A stretch of 8,981 nucleotides of DNA from an uncultured Methanobrevibacter sp. (GTDB lineage: Archaea > Methanobacteriota > Methanobacteria > Methanobacteriales > Methanobacteriaceae). Position numbers and translations under genes: made by a program. Every line of letters begins with the position of its first letter. Positions within the stretch are counted from its first letter, which is position 1. The DNA is taken from assembly GCA_946611495.1 (NCBI GenBank), contig CAMODR010000034.1:1-8981 (forward strand). Reading direction: 5' to 3'. The notes below the pieces were generated by a model. It was not told the DNA's origin and searched no databases. It was given only the letters and a program-made list of their open reading frames with translations. This document shows positions 1 through 7,265 of the stretch, in pieces.

Positions 1-1155
1 TCTATTAAATCCTTCAACAATGTAAAAGCTAACGCTGGCATATTCTTCAAACTCATCCCTGCTTCCCTTAAACTCAGAACGTTTAAAGTAATAAGAACTG
101 CCGTTTTCTCCTTGAATGAACCCACTGTTTCCATGAGGAAATATCTTGCTTATGATTCCATGTTGAATCTCCTGATCTTTGTATTTCAATTCTTCCCAGA
201 ATTTCTTAAGCTCTTTTTCTATCTTCCAATACTCAGTATTTTCAGTATCAAAACCAGCGGATTCAATTTTATCCTCCAGTTCCTCACTAATTGTCCATTC
301 ATTATATAATCTAATGGAGTATGCCAGATAAGCATGCTTCATTGCCTCTTCAGGATACTCTTCAGACAACAATTCTTCTAAAAGGGAATACAAGTTAACT
401 TTCATTTCAGTATTTCCGCTCTGCAATACTGCAGTTAAAGCGTGTTTTAAGGATTTTTCATTCTCATCCAAAGCATGATAGACCTCAGCAAATTCAGTCT
501 CTACAAACCAGTCATTCTTATCCTTATAAACTTCCTTCAAATATTTTATGGACTGCGAATAGTCTCCAACTTGTCTGCAGGATTTAGCAATCCTCCATTT
601 CAACCATATGTCCCTGTCATCTTTGAAAGAATCAAATTCATCAAGAGCCTTTTTGGAGATTTCAATACATTCAACATAATTATTTGTTTCATATAATGCT
701 TTAGAAACCCATCCATAGTATTTTTCCTTGTCTGAAGGATACTCGATTTCTTCTCCAAATTGACTGGTGAATTTTTGAACTCTGTTGCTTAAAAAATCAG
801 GATTTATCTTATCCGCCCACATGACAATGCTTGCAAAATCCTTTTCTCTATCCAGATAACGCATAAAAGTCATCATGGATAAAGTGTATGCGCATATTCC
901 ATCCTTTTTTGACATGTTAGTTTGTTTTACTAATGTGGTAATAAGTCCAATGGCATCAAACAAGTCATTTTCATCTATAGGATTTTTTACATAAAGATAG
1001 TATAATGACCAACTGTAAAATCTCCTATCCCATATGTTGAGTTGATCAGGATGCTCATTATAATGGAATTTATAGATTTTTTCAGCTTCTTTATAATTTT
1101 TACTCCTATAATTCTTTTTTGCAAGTTCTAAATCTTCTCTAATATTTTCACTCAT
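1..1155 (-). CDS. TPR protein with C-terminal cold-shock (CSD/OB) domain, 3' end cut by the window edge
   Basis: The frame is open from the ATG at 1155 to base 1 (385 codons, no stop), so the C-terminus is missing, probably by only a few residues. The protein is mostly helical. A TPR-like hairpin lies near residues 9-45 (LAKKNYRSKNYKEAEKIY), and a longer helical-repeat array covers about 146-285 (for example YGWVSKALYETNNYVECIE). Residues about 332-385 resemble a cold-shock domain: a GIISKIF first strand, then SGFIQGENG matching the RNP1 position, YYFKRSEF matching RNP2, and VSFYIVEG matching the last strands. By family knowledge such OB folds bind single-stranded RNA or DNA and TPRs bind proteins, so an adaptor or sensor joining a nucleic acid to a partner is inferred. 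It has no signal peptide or membrane segment. It follows drmB in the same direction but has its own promoter and a strong GGGGG site, so it may be co-regulated rather than strictly co-transcribed. The domain call is good; the role is unknown. Confidence 0.82.
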   Translation of the reverse strand, partial: MSENIREDLELAKKNYRSKNYKEAEKIYKFHYNEHPDQLNIWDRRFYSWSLYYLYVKNPIDENDLFDAIGLITTLVKQTNMSKKDGICAYTLSMMTFMRYLDREKDFASIVMWADKINPDFLSNRVQKFTSQFGEEIEYPSDKEKYYGWVSKALYETNNYVECIEISKKALDEFDSFKDDRDIWLKWRIAKSCRQVGDYSQSIKYLKEVYKDKNDWFVETEFAEVYHALDENEKSLKHALTAVLQSGNTEMKVNLYSLLEELLSEEYPEEAMKHAYLAYSIRLYNEWTISEELEDKIESAGFDTENTEYWKIEKELKKFWEELKYKDQEIQHGIISKIFPHGNSGFIQGENGSSYYFKRSEFKGSRDEFEEYASVSFYIVEGFNR

Positions 1156-1161
1156 TTTTAA

Positions 1162-1166
1162 CCCCC
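1162..1166 (-). promoter_or_regulatory. Ribosome binding site of the TPR/cold-shock gene
   Basis: On the minus strand a GGGGG run stands 6 bases before the ATG at 1155 (AAAGGGGGTTAAAA, then ATG). It is complementary to the pyrimidine-rich 3' end of 16S rRNA. It fixes the start codon of a gene that has no stop inside the window. Confidence 0.75.
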
Positions 1167-1197
1167 TTTAATGGCATATATAAAAATGTTATTGCTG

Positions 1198-1206
1198 TTA
1201 TATAAA
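1198..1206 (-). promoter_or_regulatory. Archaeal TATA box for the TPR/cold-shock gene
   Basis: The minus strand reads CAAAG followed by TTTATATAA, a fit to an archaeal BRE plus TATA box. With usual spacing transcription would begin near 1176, giving a leader of about 20 bases that contains the GGGGG ribosome binding site. A second TATA-like stretch (about 1176-1187) lies too close to the ATG to leave room for that leader, so the distal one is preferred. Confidence 0.6.
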
Positions 1207-1273
1207 CTTTGACATTTAAAATACTTATTTATCAAATTGATAGGTGCATTTTTTGCAAAATCAATTCAAAAAT

Positions 1274-1287
1274 ATGATTTAAATCAT
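1274..1287. repeat. 14-base perfect palindrome across the end of drmB
   Basis: ATGATTTAAATCAT equals its own reverse complement. On the minus strand it begins at the last base of the drmB stop codon (two TGA codons in tandem, 1289-1284) and is followed by short T runs. It could be a small hairpin at the 3' end of the drmAB message or an operator upstream of the next gene. It is short and AT-rich, so chance is also possible. Confidence 0.35.
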
Positions 1288-3122
1288 CATATGAAGAAAT
1301 GCCTGTCCAGTAATTTGTTCTGATGCTCGCATGATGTTTCAGATACCATCAAACAGTTATAACAAGCAGAACCAATCACTCCGCCATCTTCAATTTCATT
1401 AGATGAGCATAAAGGATCATTTGAACAAACCATTATTGTATCCATTGCTGTTTTCAAGACCTTTTCAAATTCCTCCCTGTTTTCAACAAGATCCACAAGA
1501 CCTCCCATTCCACTGTCATCTCCTGGAGAAGTGTTATAAATCAATATTCCTCCTGTTTCAGTTTCTTCATTTAAATAAACACGTTCATGAAGTGATGTTG
1601 AGTTATAACCACAGGATAATGAAAGGCTTTTAATAAGAGCATGTGAAAGTGTGTGCCACCAAACAAACAAAGGATTTGACAATTCCGGCCTATCCTCATC
1701 CATAAAAGAATTATACTTTATCCATTGATCAATTAAATCTTCAATTCCCTCAGCGTATTCGAATGGATTCTCATCTGAAGTTATGAATATTCCCTCACCT
1801 ACACCATTATATGCAGGATACCACATTTTTTCATTCTCTTCATCAAGGTAGCCTATAGGAATTTGCTTGGATTCAACAAATTTATCACCTTCTTTTTTCA
1901 GATATGGGTTTCTTTGGTAATATAGTTGTGCAGTGACGGTAGTCAGTTTATTTATCGCACAAACCTTCAACGGAAAGTCAGAATCGACTAGTTCCAAATC
2001 ATAATCAATAAAATCGGATTTAGAGAAGTTTACACTTTCCTTATTTTTACCCCTAAGTGACATGAATTCTTCTCCAATTGCATTTCCGTAATCTGGAGAT
2101 CTCTCCTCCATATTACTAAACTCCCTCAATAAATCGTTCAAAGTATGGGTTTGGAAATATTCTTCCAATATCTTAGCCCCTTTACGGTCCAGTCTATCTG
2201 GAGCTTCCTCCAACAAGTCTTCTTTCTTAATCTGGGCTTTGTATTTGACTATGGCCTTCAATTGATCACAAAGCCAATTGCTATTTAAGGTATCCAATAT
2301 GGAATCATCAAATTCTGGAATTTTAAGCAAAGTTTTTGTAATCGCAAATCTTAAAGCGGAGGACTGTTTCATGATGACTTTCATTTTTTGATCGCAGTCA
2401 AAATTTCTTTTAGGAATTGTATAACATATTCCTTGACCCCTAAGCTCTTCTTTTTCAGGAAAACGTCCAGAGCATTCTCTGTGAGGATTTTTATAAATAT
2501 CCTGCATGTTAGTGCTAGCTCCGCACTTAGGACATTCAATTTTAATATCGTCTAATGAGCTTCCAGAAGCTTTCCAATAAAAATATTTCTGGTCGCAGTC
2601 CTTAGTGTTCCTATGGACTTCCTTATTCCAAAAAATATCATCCAAATGACCATCAGGACAAGCTAAGACAAAACGAACATTAGGATTCTTATCTTTTTGA
2701 CAGTCAACACACTTTTTCTCATTATATGCGCTGCAATGGTCATCATAAATTTTATTTTTATATAAAATCGGAGGGTTCCTTTTGAAGCATAGATGCCATG
2801 ATGGGAAGTCTATAGTTGAATATATCACCTGTCTTTTTTCATTATCTGCATCCTCATCCTCATCCTCATCGATACCCACAGCATCGTTGGATGGTATTGA
2901 CAATAAATGATGGTCAAACCTTTTGTCCCTATCAGAAAGCATACTGCTCATACGAACATCCTTGATTTCATATTTGGAAAAAAAGCTGTCGTTGCAGTTT
3001 TCTTCTCCCAGGCCTTCTAAAGTAGGAATCAACCTAGAACCATTAGCTCCTTCAATTATAGCTCCAGGCCCATAAATAAGAATAAACTGGGATCTTCTAA
3101 GTTTTTGTTTAGATTTCAACAT
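1287..3122 (-). CDS. drmB: DrmB-type DUF1998 protein, partner of the DrmA helicase
   Basis: This 611-residue protein is the likely DISARM core subunit DrmB, which works with DrmA on DNA. Its C-terminal quarter is a DUF1998 domain: HTLSHALIKSLS near residue 490, GGILIYNTSPGDDSGMGGL near 524-542, then cysteines at about 566, 572, 587, 590 and 598. DUF1998 cysteines bind zinc in the related MrfA protein. The N-terminus (LRRSQFILIYGPGAIIE) is typical of DrmB. Further possible zinc sites lie in the first half: CVDC near 138-141, ACPDGH near 155-159, and CPKC at 197-200. No ATPase motif is seen. I chose the ATG at 3122 over an upstream TTG at 3134: GGGTG stands 5 bases before this ATG, and it begins 2 bases after the drmA stop, implying translational coupling. 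The TTG start would add four residues. An acidic stretch near 85-93 comes from a hexanucleotide repeat. The frame ends in tandem TGA codons. Confidence 0.9.
   Translation of the reverse strand: MLKSKQKLRRSQFILIYGPGAIIEGANGSRLIPTLEGLGEENCNDSFFSKYEIKDVRMSSMLSDRDKRFDHHLLSIPSNDAVGIDEDEDEDADNEKRQVIYSTIDFPSWHLCFKRNPPILYKNKIYDDHCSAYNEKKCVDCQKDKNPNVRFVLACPDGHLDDIFWNKEVHRNTKDCDQKYFYWKASGSSLDDIKIECPKCGASTNMQDIYKNPHRECSGRFPEKEELRGQGICYTIPKRNFDCDQKMKVIMKQSSALRFAITKTLLKIPEFDDSILDTLNSNWLCDQLKAIVKYKAQIKKEDLLEEAPDRLDRKGAKILEEYFQTHTLNDLLREFSNMEERSPDYGNAIGEEFMSLRGKNKESVNFSKSDFIDYDLELVDSDFPLKVCAINKLTTVTAQLYYQRNPYLKKEGDKFVESKQIPIGYLDEENEKMWYPAYNGVGEGIFITSDENPFEYAEGIEDLIDQWIKYNSFMDEDRPELSNPLFVWWHTLSHALIKSLSLSCGYNSTSLHERVYLNEETETGGILIYNTSPGDDSGMGGLVDLVENREEFEKVLKTAMDTIMVCSNDPLCSSNEIEDGGVIGSACYNCLMVSETSCEHQNKLLDRHFFI
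2851..2868. repeat. Hexanucleotide tandem repeat (TCCTCA x3) inside drmB
   Basis: Three exact TCCTCA units lie in frame in drmB and encode alternating Glu and Asp, part of the run GIDEDEDEDADNE. Loss or gain of a unit would change the acidic loop by two residues without shifting the frame. Confidence 0.8.
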
Positions 3123-3124
3123 TT

Positions 3125-6100
3125 TTACACCCAAAAATCAATTGTTTCTTCAACATCTCTGAGAGATTGCGGAGCATTATCATATACAACTTCCAATTTA
3201 TCATTGTATCCATGAGCTTCATCACCTAAAACCACATGCTGTATCGGTTTGTTGAAAGAGTACTCGTACATTTTTAGAAGTTTTCCCTCTTCTAAAATAC
3301 TAGCCACGTCTCTCCACTTCTCTTCACATTCTTCAAAATATTTTAAAACATTATGTTTAACATTTGGATAAATCTCTGAAATGGAATCCAGTCTTTTAGA
3401 AAGGAAATCATACAACTCCTTAAAGTCATTGGATGAATTTTCATTCTCCAGAGGTGTTTTTCCATCATTGTCATCCCATCTAACCAGGAGTTCAGGAGAG
3501 TTTCTTAAAAATGCCACTATTGCCGGACCCAGTCCATGTGAAATGCAACCTTGTGAATATGGGGATACTGATACAGGTTCGACATTTTGATATATCCTTG
3601 AATGGTATGAAGAAAACATTTCATAATGATTCAAGTCTCTCGGTCTTCCTGATTTAAAGAAATCAATGACAAGTCCTCCCTTGTCCCTTCCTATACGTCC
3701 AGTTGCCTGTATGTAGTCTCCAGTTGTCTTAGGCTGGCTGGTCATTACCATCAAAGACAAATGAGAGACATCAACACCTGTTCCAAACATGGATGTTGTA
3801 AATAATGCATCATAATAAGGTTGTGTGTTATTTCCATCTCTTTCAAGATTATCCAGAATAATTGGAAGCTCGGTAGAGGATTTACGGCTGGACAATTCAA
3901 CCTTGTTGTCTTCATTCAAAGGCCTGTTTTTCATGCCAAGATACTCCAATCTGTCTTTTATATCATCCCTGTATAATGCAAGGGATCCACCAAGCTCTTT
4001 AATTGAGCTGAAGTATCCAACAACAGTCCAAAAGTTCTTTAAATCCTTATTTTCCTTTTCATCCTCTGGACATTTGAGAATTCTGCTCCATAATCTTACT
4101 TGAGGAGTCATTGGTCCTTTGCCAGGAGCATAGAATCCCAAATACAATCTTCCAGATTTTTCATCATTCCAGGAATCTTTGTAATCATATTCTCTGACAT
4201 AAAAATTGTCAGATATGTCCAATCCATGTGGAGGGAATTGGAATAATTCTTTGGAAAACAACATATCGACCTGTTTTTGAGCATTGCTGATGGTTGCAGT
4301 TGAAGCAATGTACTTTGGATTGCCTCCCTGTTTTTCAATGATTGCATCAACAATGGCTTCATATAGGCCGAACAAACTTCCCAATGGGCCATCGATAAGG
4401 TGCAATTCATCTTGAATAATTAAATCTGGAGCTTTCAATGAATCTATTTCAACATTGAAATTCGGCTGGCCTTTTGAATCCTTTGGAAACATTTCATTTC
4501 TGTTATAGCCAAGATACTTGTTGAAGTAATTAACATTGCCGAAAATAGCTCCTGCTCTTGGTTCAAAAGCAAGCCTTGCTATTTTATCTGCAGTGCTGAC
4601 AATAATTGTCGGACATCTGCTGTAAACATGATCATCTATCAAATATGCAGGAATAGGCATTCGAGTATTGTCTTCAAATGGGCTGTGAATATCCCTGTGG
4701 AAATTTCCATCACTGAAATCAGGACTGTCTGAGTCAGGGTATGGATATCCTTCATGCCATTCCACATTATTTAAATCGCAATATGGATTTGTGCACCAGA
4801 TTTCAAAGTCATAATCTCCTTCATCATCACCATAGAATCTGGAAACCTTATTCAAACTCGTGAAATAGCCGGCATTATAATTTCCTAAAGATGCAAGACT
4901 CATTCCTTCTTCAAAAATAGGGTTTAATATTTCATTTTCATATTCTTCTCTTGAAAAGCTTCCGCATATTTCAAAAGACAAAGTATAAAATCCTTTTTTA
5001 TGTTTTTTTGATGAAATATCAGTTAGGCTTATATTCTCATGATTGTCAAATTTCTTGTAAAAGATGTTTTCCATTTCCTTTTGATTCAATACTGAATTTA
5101 TTACCAAATGGAGATGGTTTATCTCATCATTAAGTCCTAGTTCAGGAACAGAAAGCCAAGCTCCGCAAACAGGACACTTTAATATTTGTGCCGGTTCTCC
5201 TTGAGAATAGCCAGTTTCATTTTTCTTATCCTGCAATAAATCCATTGCCCCTCCTTTTTTTAAGAGATGCAATGGTGAAACGCCTCCTCCGACCCATAAA
5301 CCTGTTGAAAATCTAGTGGATCCATAAATCCAGTCGCCTTGGATTTTTGAGAATTTCGGTCTCCAACCGATTTGACCTGTTGATTTATCAATTCTCAAAT
5401 ATTCTGCAGCAGTAATCATTTTCAAAGTTCTTCTAAATTGCTGAACTGTCAGCAATCTCAAAGTATATCTTGAGATAATGGAAGTTCCCGCTCCGGTTTC
5501 ATTTTCCAGATAAGCCTTCAATCTTCTAAGGGCAATGGTAAAGGCCATTATTCCTAAATATGCCTCTGTTTTTCCCCCTCCTGTTGGAATCCATAGCAAG
5601 TCAAGAACATCCCTGTTTTCTGAATCTTCAACAAAGATATCCTCCAGATTCATTAAAAAGAAAGCAATCTGGAATAATCTCCATTTAAATTCATCATTAG
5701 GTTTGCTCCATTTATTTTGTAGAGCAATCACTTTATTCGCAAAGCAAAATGAAGCATAGACAAGATCTTCATCTTTTATTAATTCAATGCCTCTTGTAAT
5801 GCGTTTCAATGCCAAGTTTTCATTTTCAATAATATTTCGAGCAATTTCCTTGTCTTGAACTTCAAGATTTTCTAAATTTCCTTCATTTATTTTTATCCAC
5901 TCTTCATAGAGAGCAGGCAGAGAGATTAGCAAATCATATAATTCTTCAGGTGATTTTTCAGCTAAATCATCCGCCTTTAAATCCTCAGAGGATATTAAAT
6001 CATTCTCAACAAGACTGAAATCAGGAGAACGAATAGGGTAAAGAGGTACGAATTCAGTTCTCAAATCTGGAATAAGGAAATCTTCAAAAGATTTATTATT

Positions 6101-7045
6101 TTTTAATCTGAGTTCATAATCTGGCCATAATTGTTCCAAACTGATTTTGTCACAGTAGTCTATATCTTTCCAAACTGCAGAACACATATGTCCTGAAGCA
6201 ATGACCGGTTTTTTCCTATATAAAAAAGCAAGCTCCTTTTCTGATTCATTAGCAACATAAGGATTGTTTGAAGTAATATTTTCACAATTTATGCGCATTG
6301 ATGGCTGAAACAGACATTTATCTATGTCAGGGCTCAAATCTTTTTTGTTGTATACGTAATTTAAATGATTTACCATGTAAACTGAAAAAACATAGTCATC
6401 TTCGTCATTTTTAAAGCGCCTAATGTAAATTTTAACATATCCGTCCCGGTCTCTATCAGTTATTTGATAGTCGCTTTCAAAATCTTTTAAAGTCTTGACT
6501 ATCATTAATTCCTTGCTATTGTCATTTATAATTTCAATAGTTTCATCTTCATGGGAAGAGCCAATTTCAATTTCAAAAATTTCTCCAAATGAAAACCTGC
6601 GCCATACTTCGCTTTTTTCTTCAGATTTGGAAAAATCCTTGATTTTACCATCTATACTGATTGCCTTTGTAGGATTCTCATCTTCAAAGTATCTTCCCCA
6701 TGTAGCACAAATGCTTAATTTGGGGTTAGGTATATCACAAGTGAATGAGATTCCAAAAGATTTGTTCAATGCCTTTGGATTCAATTTTTCAGAATTAAAA
6801 CTAGTGTATATGGTGTCGTTGGATGATGACTCCTCACCCATTCCGTCATCAACTTCCATGAGAATTTCATTTTCTGGAGAAGCCGAATCCGAAGTGCTTT
6901 TCCAAGATTCGGGAATAATTATTCCAGTCATATATTCAAACTGGGGGTCAAAGCATATTGTTTCATTAGCTCCGTATCTAGGACCTTGAACTTCTTTAAT
7001 TACTTCCTCAACCATTATTTTTCTTAAAGAAGAATTATCATTCAT
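3125..7045 (-). CDS. drmA: DrmA-type SF2 helicase (DISARM core)
   Basis: This is a 1306-residue ATP-dependent SF2 helicase or translocase. The N-terminus (EVQGPRYGANETICFDPQFE, then YMTGIIIPES) and the roughly 480-residue region before the motor fit DrmA. Motor motifs are complete: Walker A WIPTGGGKTEAYLG (residues 485-498), a TLRLLTVQQFRR stretch (528-539), Walker B DELH (879-882) within QDELHLIDGPLGSLFGLYE, motif III STAT (915-918), GTGVDVS (1088-1094) and QATGRIGR (1113-1120). Two cysteine pairs, CPVC (624-627) and CTNPYC (751-756), lie in the large insert between motifs I and II and may form a split zinc site. In characterised DISARM, DrmA pairs with DrmB and loads on DNA with a single-stranded 5' end. 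Length is usual for the family. The ATG at 7045 has GAGG 7 bases upstream. It is first in a minus-strand unit with drmB. No nuclease domain is visible. Confidence 0.92.
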   Translation of the reverse strand: MNDNSSLRKIMVEEVIKEVQGPRYGANETICFDPQFEYMTGIIIPESWKSTSDSASPENEILMEVDDGMGEESSSNDTIYTSFNSEKLNPKALNKSFGISFTCDIPNPKLSICATWGRYFEDENPTKAISIDGKIKDFSKSEEKSEVWRRFSFGEIFEIEIGSSHEDETIEIINDNSKELMIVKTLKDFESDYQITDRDRDGYVKIYIRRFKNDEDDYVFSVYMVNHLNYVYNKKDLSPDIDKCLFQPSMRINCENITSNNPYVANESEKELAFLYRKKPVIASGHMCSAVWKDIDYCDKISLEQLWPDYELRLKNNKSFEDFLIPDLRTEFVPLYPIRSPDFSLVENDLISSEDLKADDLAEKSPEELYDLLISLPALYEEWIKINEGNLENLEVQDKEIARNIIENENLALKRITRGIELIKDEDLVYASFCFANKVIALQNKWSKPNDEFKWRLFQIAFFLMNLEDIFVEDSENRDVLDLLWIPTGGGKTEAYLGIMAFTIALRRLKAYLENETGAGTSIISRYTLRLLTVQQFRRTLKMITAAEYLRIDKSTGQIGWRPKFSKIQGDWIYGSTRFSTGLWVGGGVSPLHLLKKGGAMDLLQDKKNETGYSQGEPAQILKCPVCGAWLSVPELGLNDEINHLHLVINSVLNQKEMENIFYKKFDNHENISLTDISSKKHKKGFYTLSFEICGSFSREEYENEILNPIFEEGMSLASLGNYNAGYFTSLNKVSRFYGDDEGDYDFEIWCTNPYCDLNNVEWHEGYPYPDSDSPDFSDGNFHRDIHSPFEDNTRMPIPAYLIDDHVYSRCPTIIVSTADKIARLAFEPRAGAIFGNVNYFNKYLGYNRNEMFPKDSKGQPNFNVEIDSLKAPDLIIQDELHLIDGPLGSLFGLYEAIVDAIIEKQGGNPKYIASTATISNAQKQVDMLFSKELFQFPPHGLDISDNFYVREYDYKDSWNDEKSGRLYLGFYAPGKGPMTPQVRLWSRILKCPEDEKENKDLKNFWTVVGYFSSIKELGGSLALYRDDIKDRLEYLGMKNRPLNEDNKVELSSRKSSTELPIILDNLERDGNNTQPYYDALFTTSMFGTGVDVSHLSLMVMTSQPKTTGDYIQATGRIGRDKGGLVIDFFKSGRPRDLNHYEMFSSYHSRIYQNVEPVSVSPYSQGCISHGLGPAIVAFLRNSPELLVRWDDNDGKTPLENENSSNDFKELYDFLSKRLDSISEIYPNVKHNVLKYFEECEEKWRDVASILEEGKLLKMYEYSFNKPIQHVVLGDEAHGYNDKLEVVYDNAPQSLRDVEETIDFWV
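3128..3132 (-). promoter_or_regulatory. Ribosome binding site that decides the drmB start
   Basis: On the minus strand GGGTG lies within the last codons of drmA and 5 bases (TAAAA) before the ATG at 3122. The drmA stop TAA (3127-3125) sits between site and start, so ribosomes finishing drmA could restart on drmB. This favours the ATG over the TTG at 3134, whose codon overlaps the site. Confidence 0.65.
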
Positions 7046-7052
7046 TTAAAAG

Positions 7053-7056
7053 CCTC
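7053..7056 (-). promoter_or_regulatory. Ribosome binding site of drmA
   Basis: The minus strand reads GAGG, then CTTTTAA, then the ATG at 7045. The 7-base spacing is ordinary and supports this start over the internal Met at residue 11. Confidence 0.65.
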
Positions 7057-7089
7057 AAAAATATTTTTATTCAATGATTAATTATTTTA

Positions 7090-7117
7090 AAATGATATTA
7101 TTTAAATAATATGATTT
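7090..7117. promoter_or_regulatory. 28-base imperfect palindrome in the divergent promoter region, candidate operator
   Basis: The inverted repeat is centred between 7103 and 7104. Its core, ATATTATTTAAATAATAT (7095-7112), is a perfect 18-base palindrome. Four further pairs match on each flank after one G/G mismatch (7094/7113), so 13 of 14 pairs agree. It lies 45 bases before the drmA start and 12 bases before the TATA box of the plus-strand helicase, where a dimeric regulator could control both units. The sequence is almost all A and T, which raises the chance of a fortuitous palindrome. Confidence 0.45.
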
Positions 7118-7129
7118 ATTTTTAAAAAC

Positions 7130-7137
7130 TTTATATA
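7130..7137 (+). promoter_or_regulatory. Archaeal TATA box (TTTATATA), distal promoter of the XPD-like helicase
   Basis: TTTATATA is preceded by TTAAAAAC, a good BRE-like context. Transcription would start near 7160, leaving a leader of about 105 bases before the ATG at 7266. Read backwards the same bases give TATATAAA, but the bases preceding it on that strand do not resemble a BRE, so plus-strand use is preferred. I could not assign a firm TATA box to drmA. Confidence 0.5.
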
Positions 7138-7219
7138 TCTGTGCTTATAAAATTAATATTAAGTTGTTAAATTGATTTCAAATTGTAAAAGTGGCCTAAA
7201 CAAAACAAATTGAATCACA

Positions 7220-7227
7220 TTATAAAA
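7220..7227 (+). promoter_or_regulatory. Possible proximal TATA box of the XPD-like helicase
   Basis: TTATAAAA lies 38 bases before the ATG. It would start transcription near 7250 and give a leader of about 16 bases, a common archaeal length, but its upstream context is a poorer BRE than that of the distal box. Only a weak GGGAT, 3 bases before the ATG, could serve as a ribosome binding site. Confidence 0.35.
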
Positions 7228-7265
7228 TTTTTTGGAAAGAAACACTCGCAACTTTTTGGGATATT

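Noticed and set aside
112..696. Two plus-strand frames of 65 and 73 codons
   Set aside because: Both lie opposite the TPR/cold-shock gene, whose frame runs unbroken through the region. Their phenylalanine- and leucine-rich translations come from reading the complement of lysine- and glutamate-rich codons.
4108..4410. 100-codon minus-strand frame inside drmA
   Set aside because: It is an alternative frame of the same strand within the DrmA motor region, with no ribosome binding site or domain that I could see.
6495..6989. 164-codon plus-strand open frame antisense to the drmA 5' region
   Set aside because: It lies wholly inside drmA, which has strong family motifs. Its translation has no recognisable domain, and such antisense frames are common opposite long AT-rich genes.
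1287..7045. Druantia DruE or MrfAB instead of DrmAB
   Set aside because: DruE and MrfA carry helicase and DUF1998 in one polypeptide. Here they are two genes, with DrmA-like N-terminal and motor signatures, which fits DISARM.
7170..7216. Repeated CAAATTG words in the spacer before the XPD-like gene
   Set aside because: Two seven-base AT-rich copies, with imperfect surrounding symmetry, are within what this base composition gives by chance.
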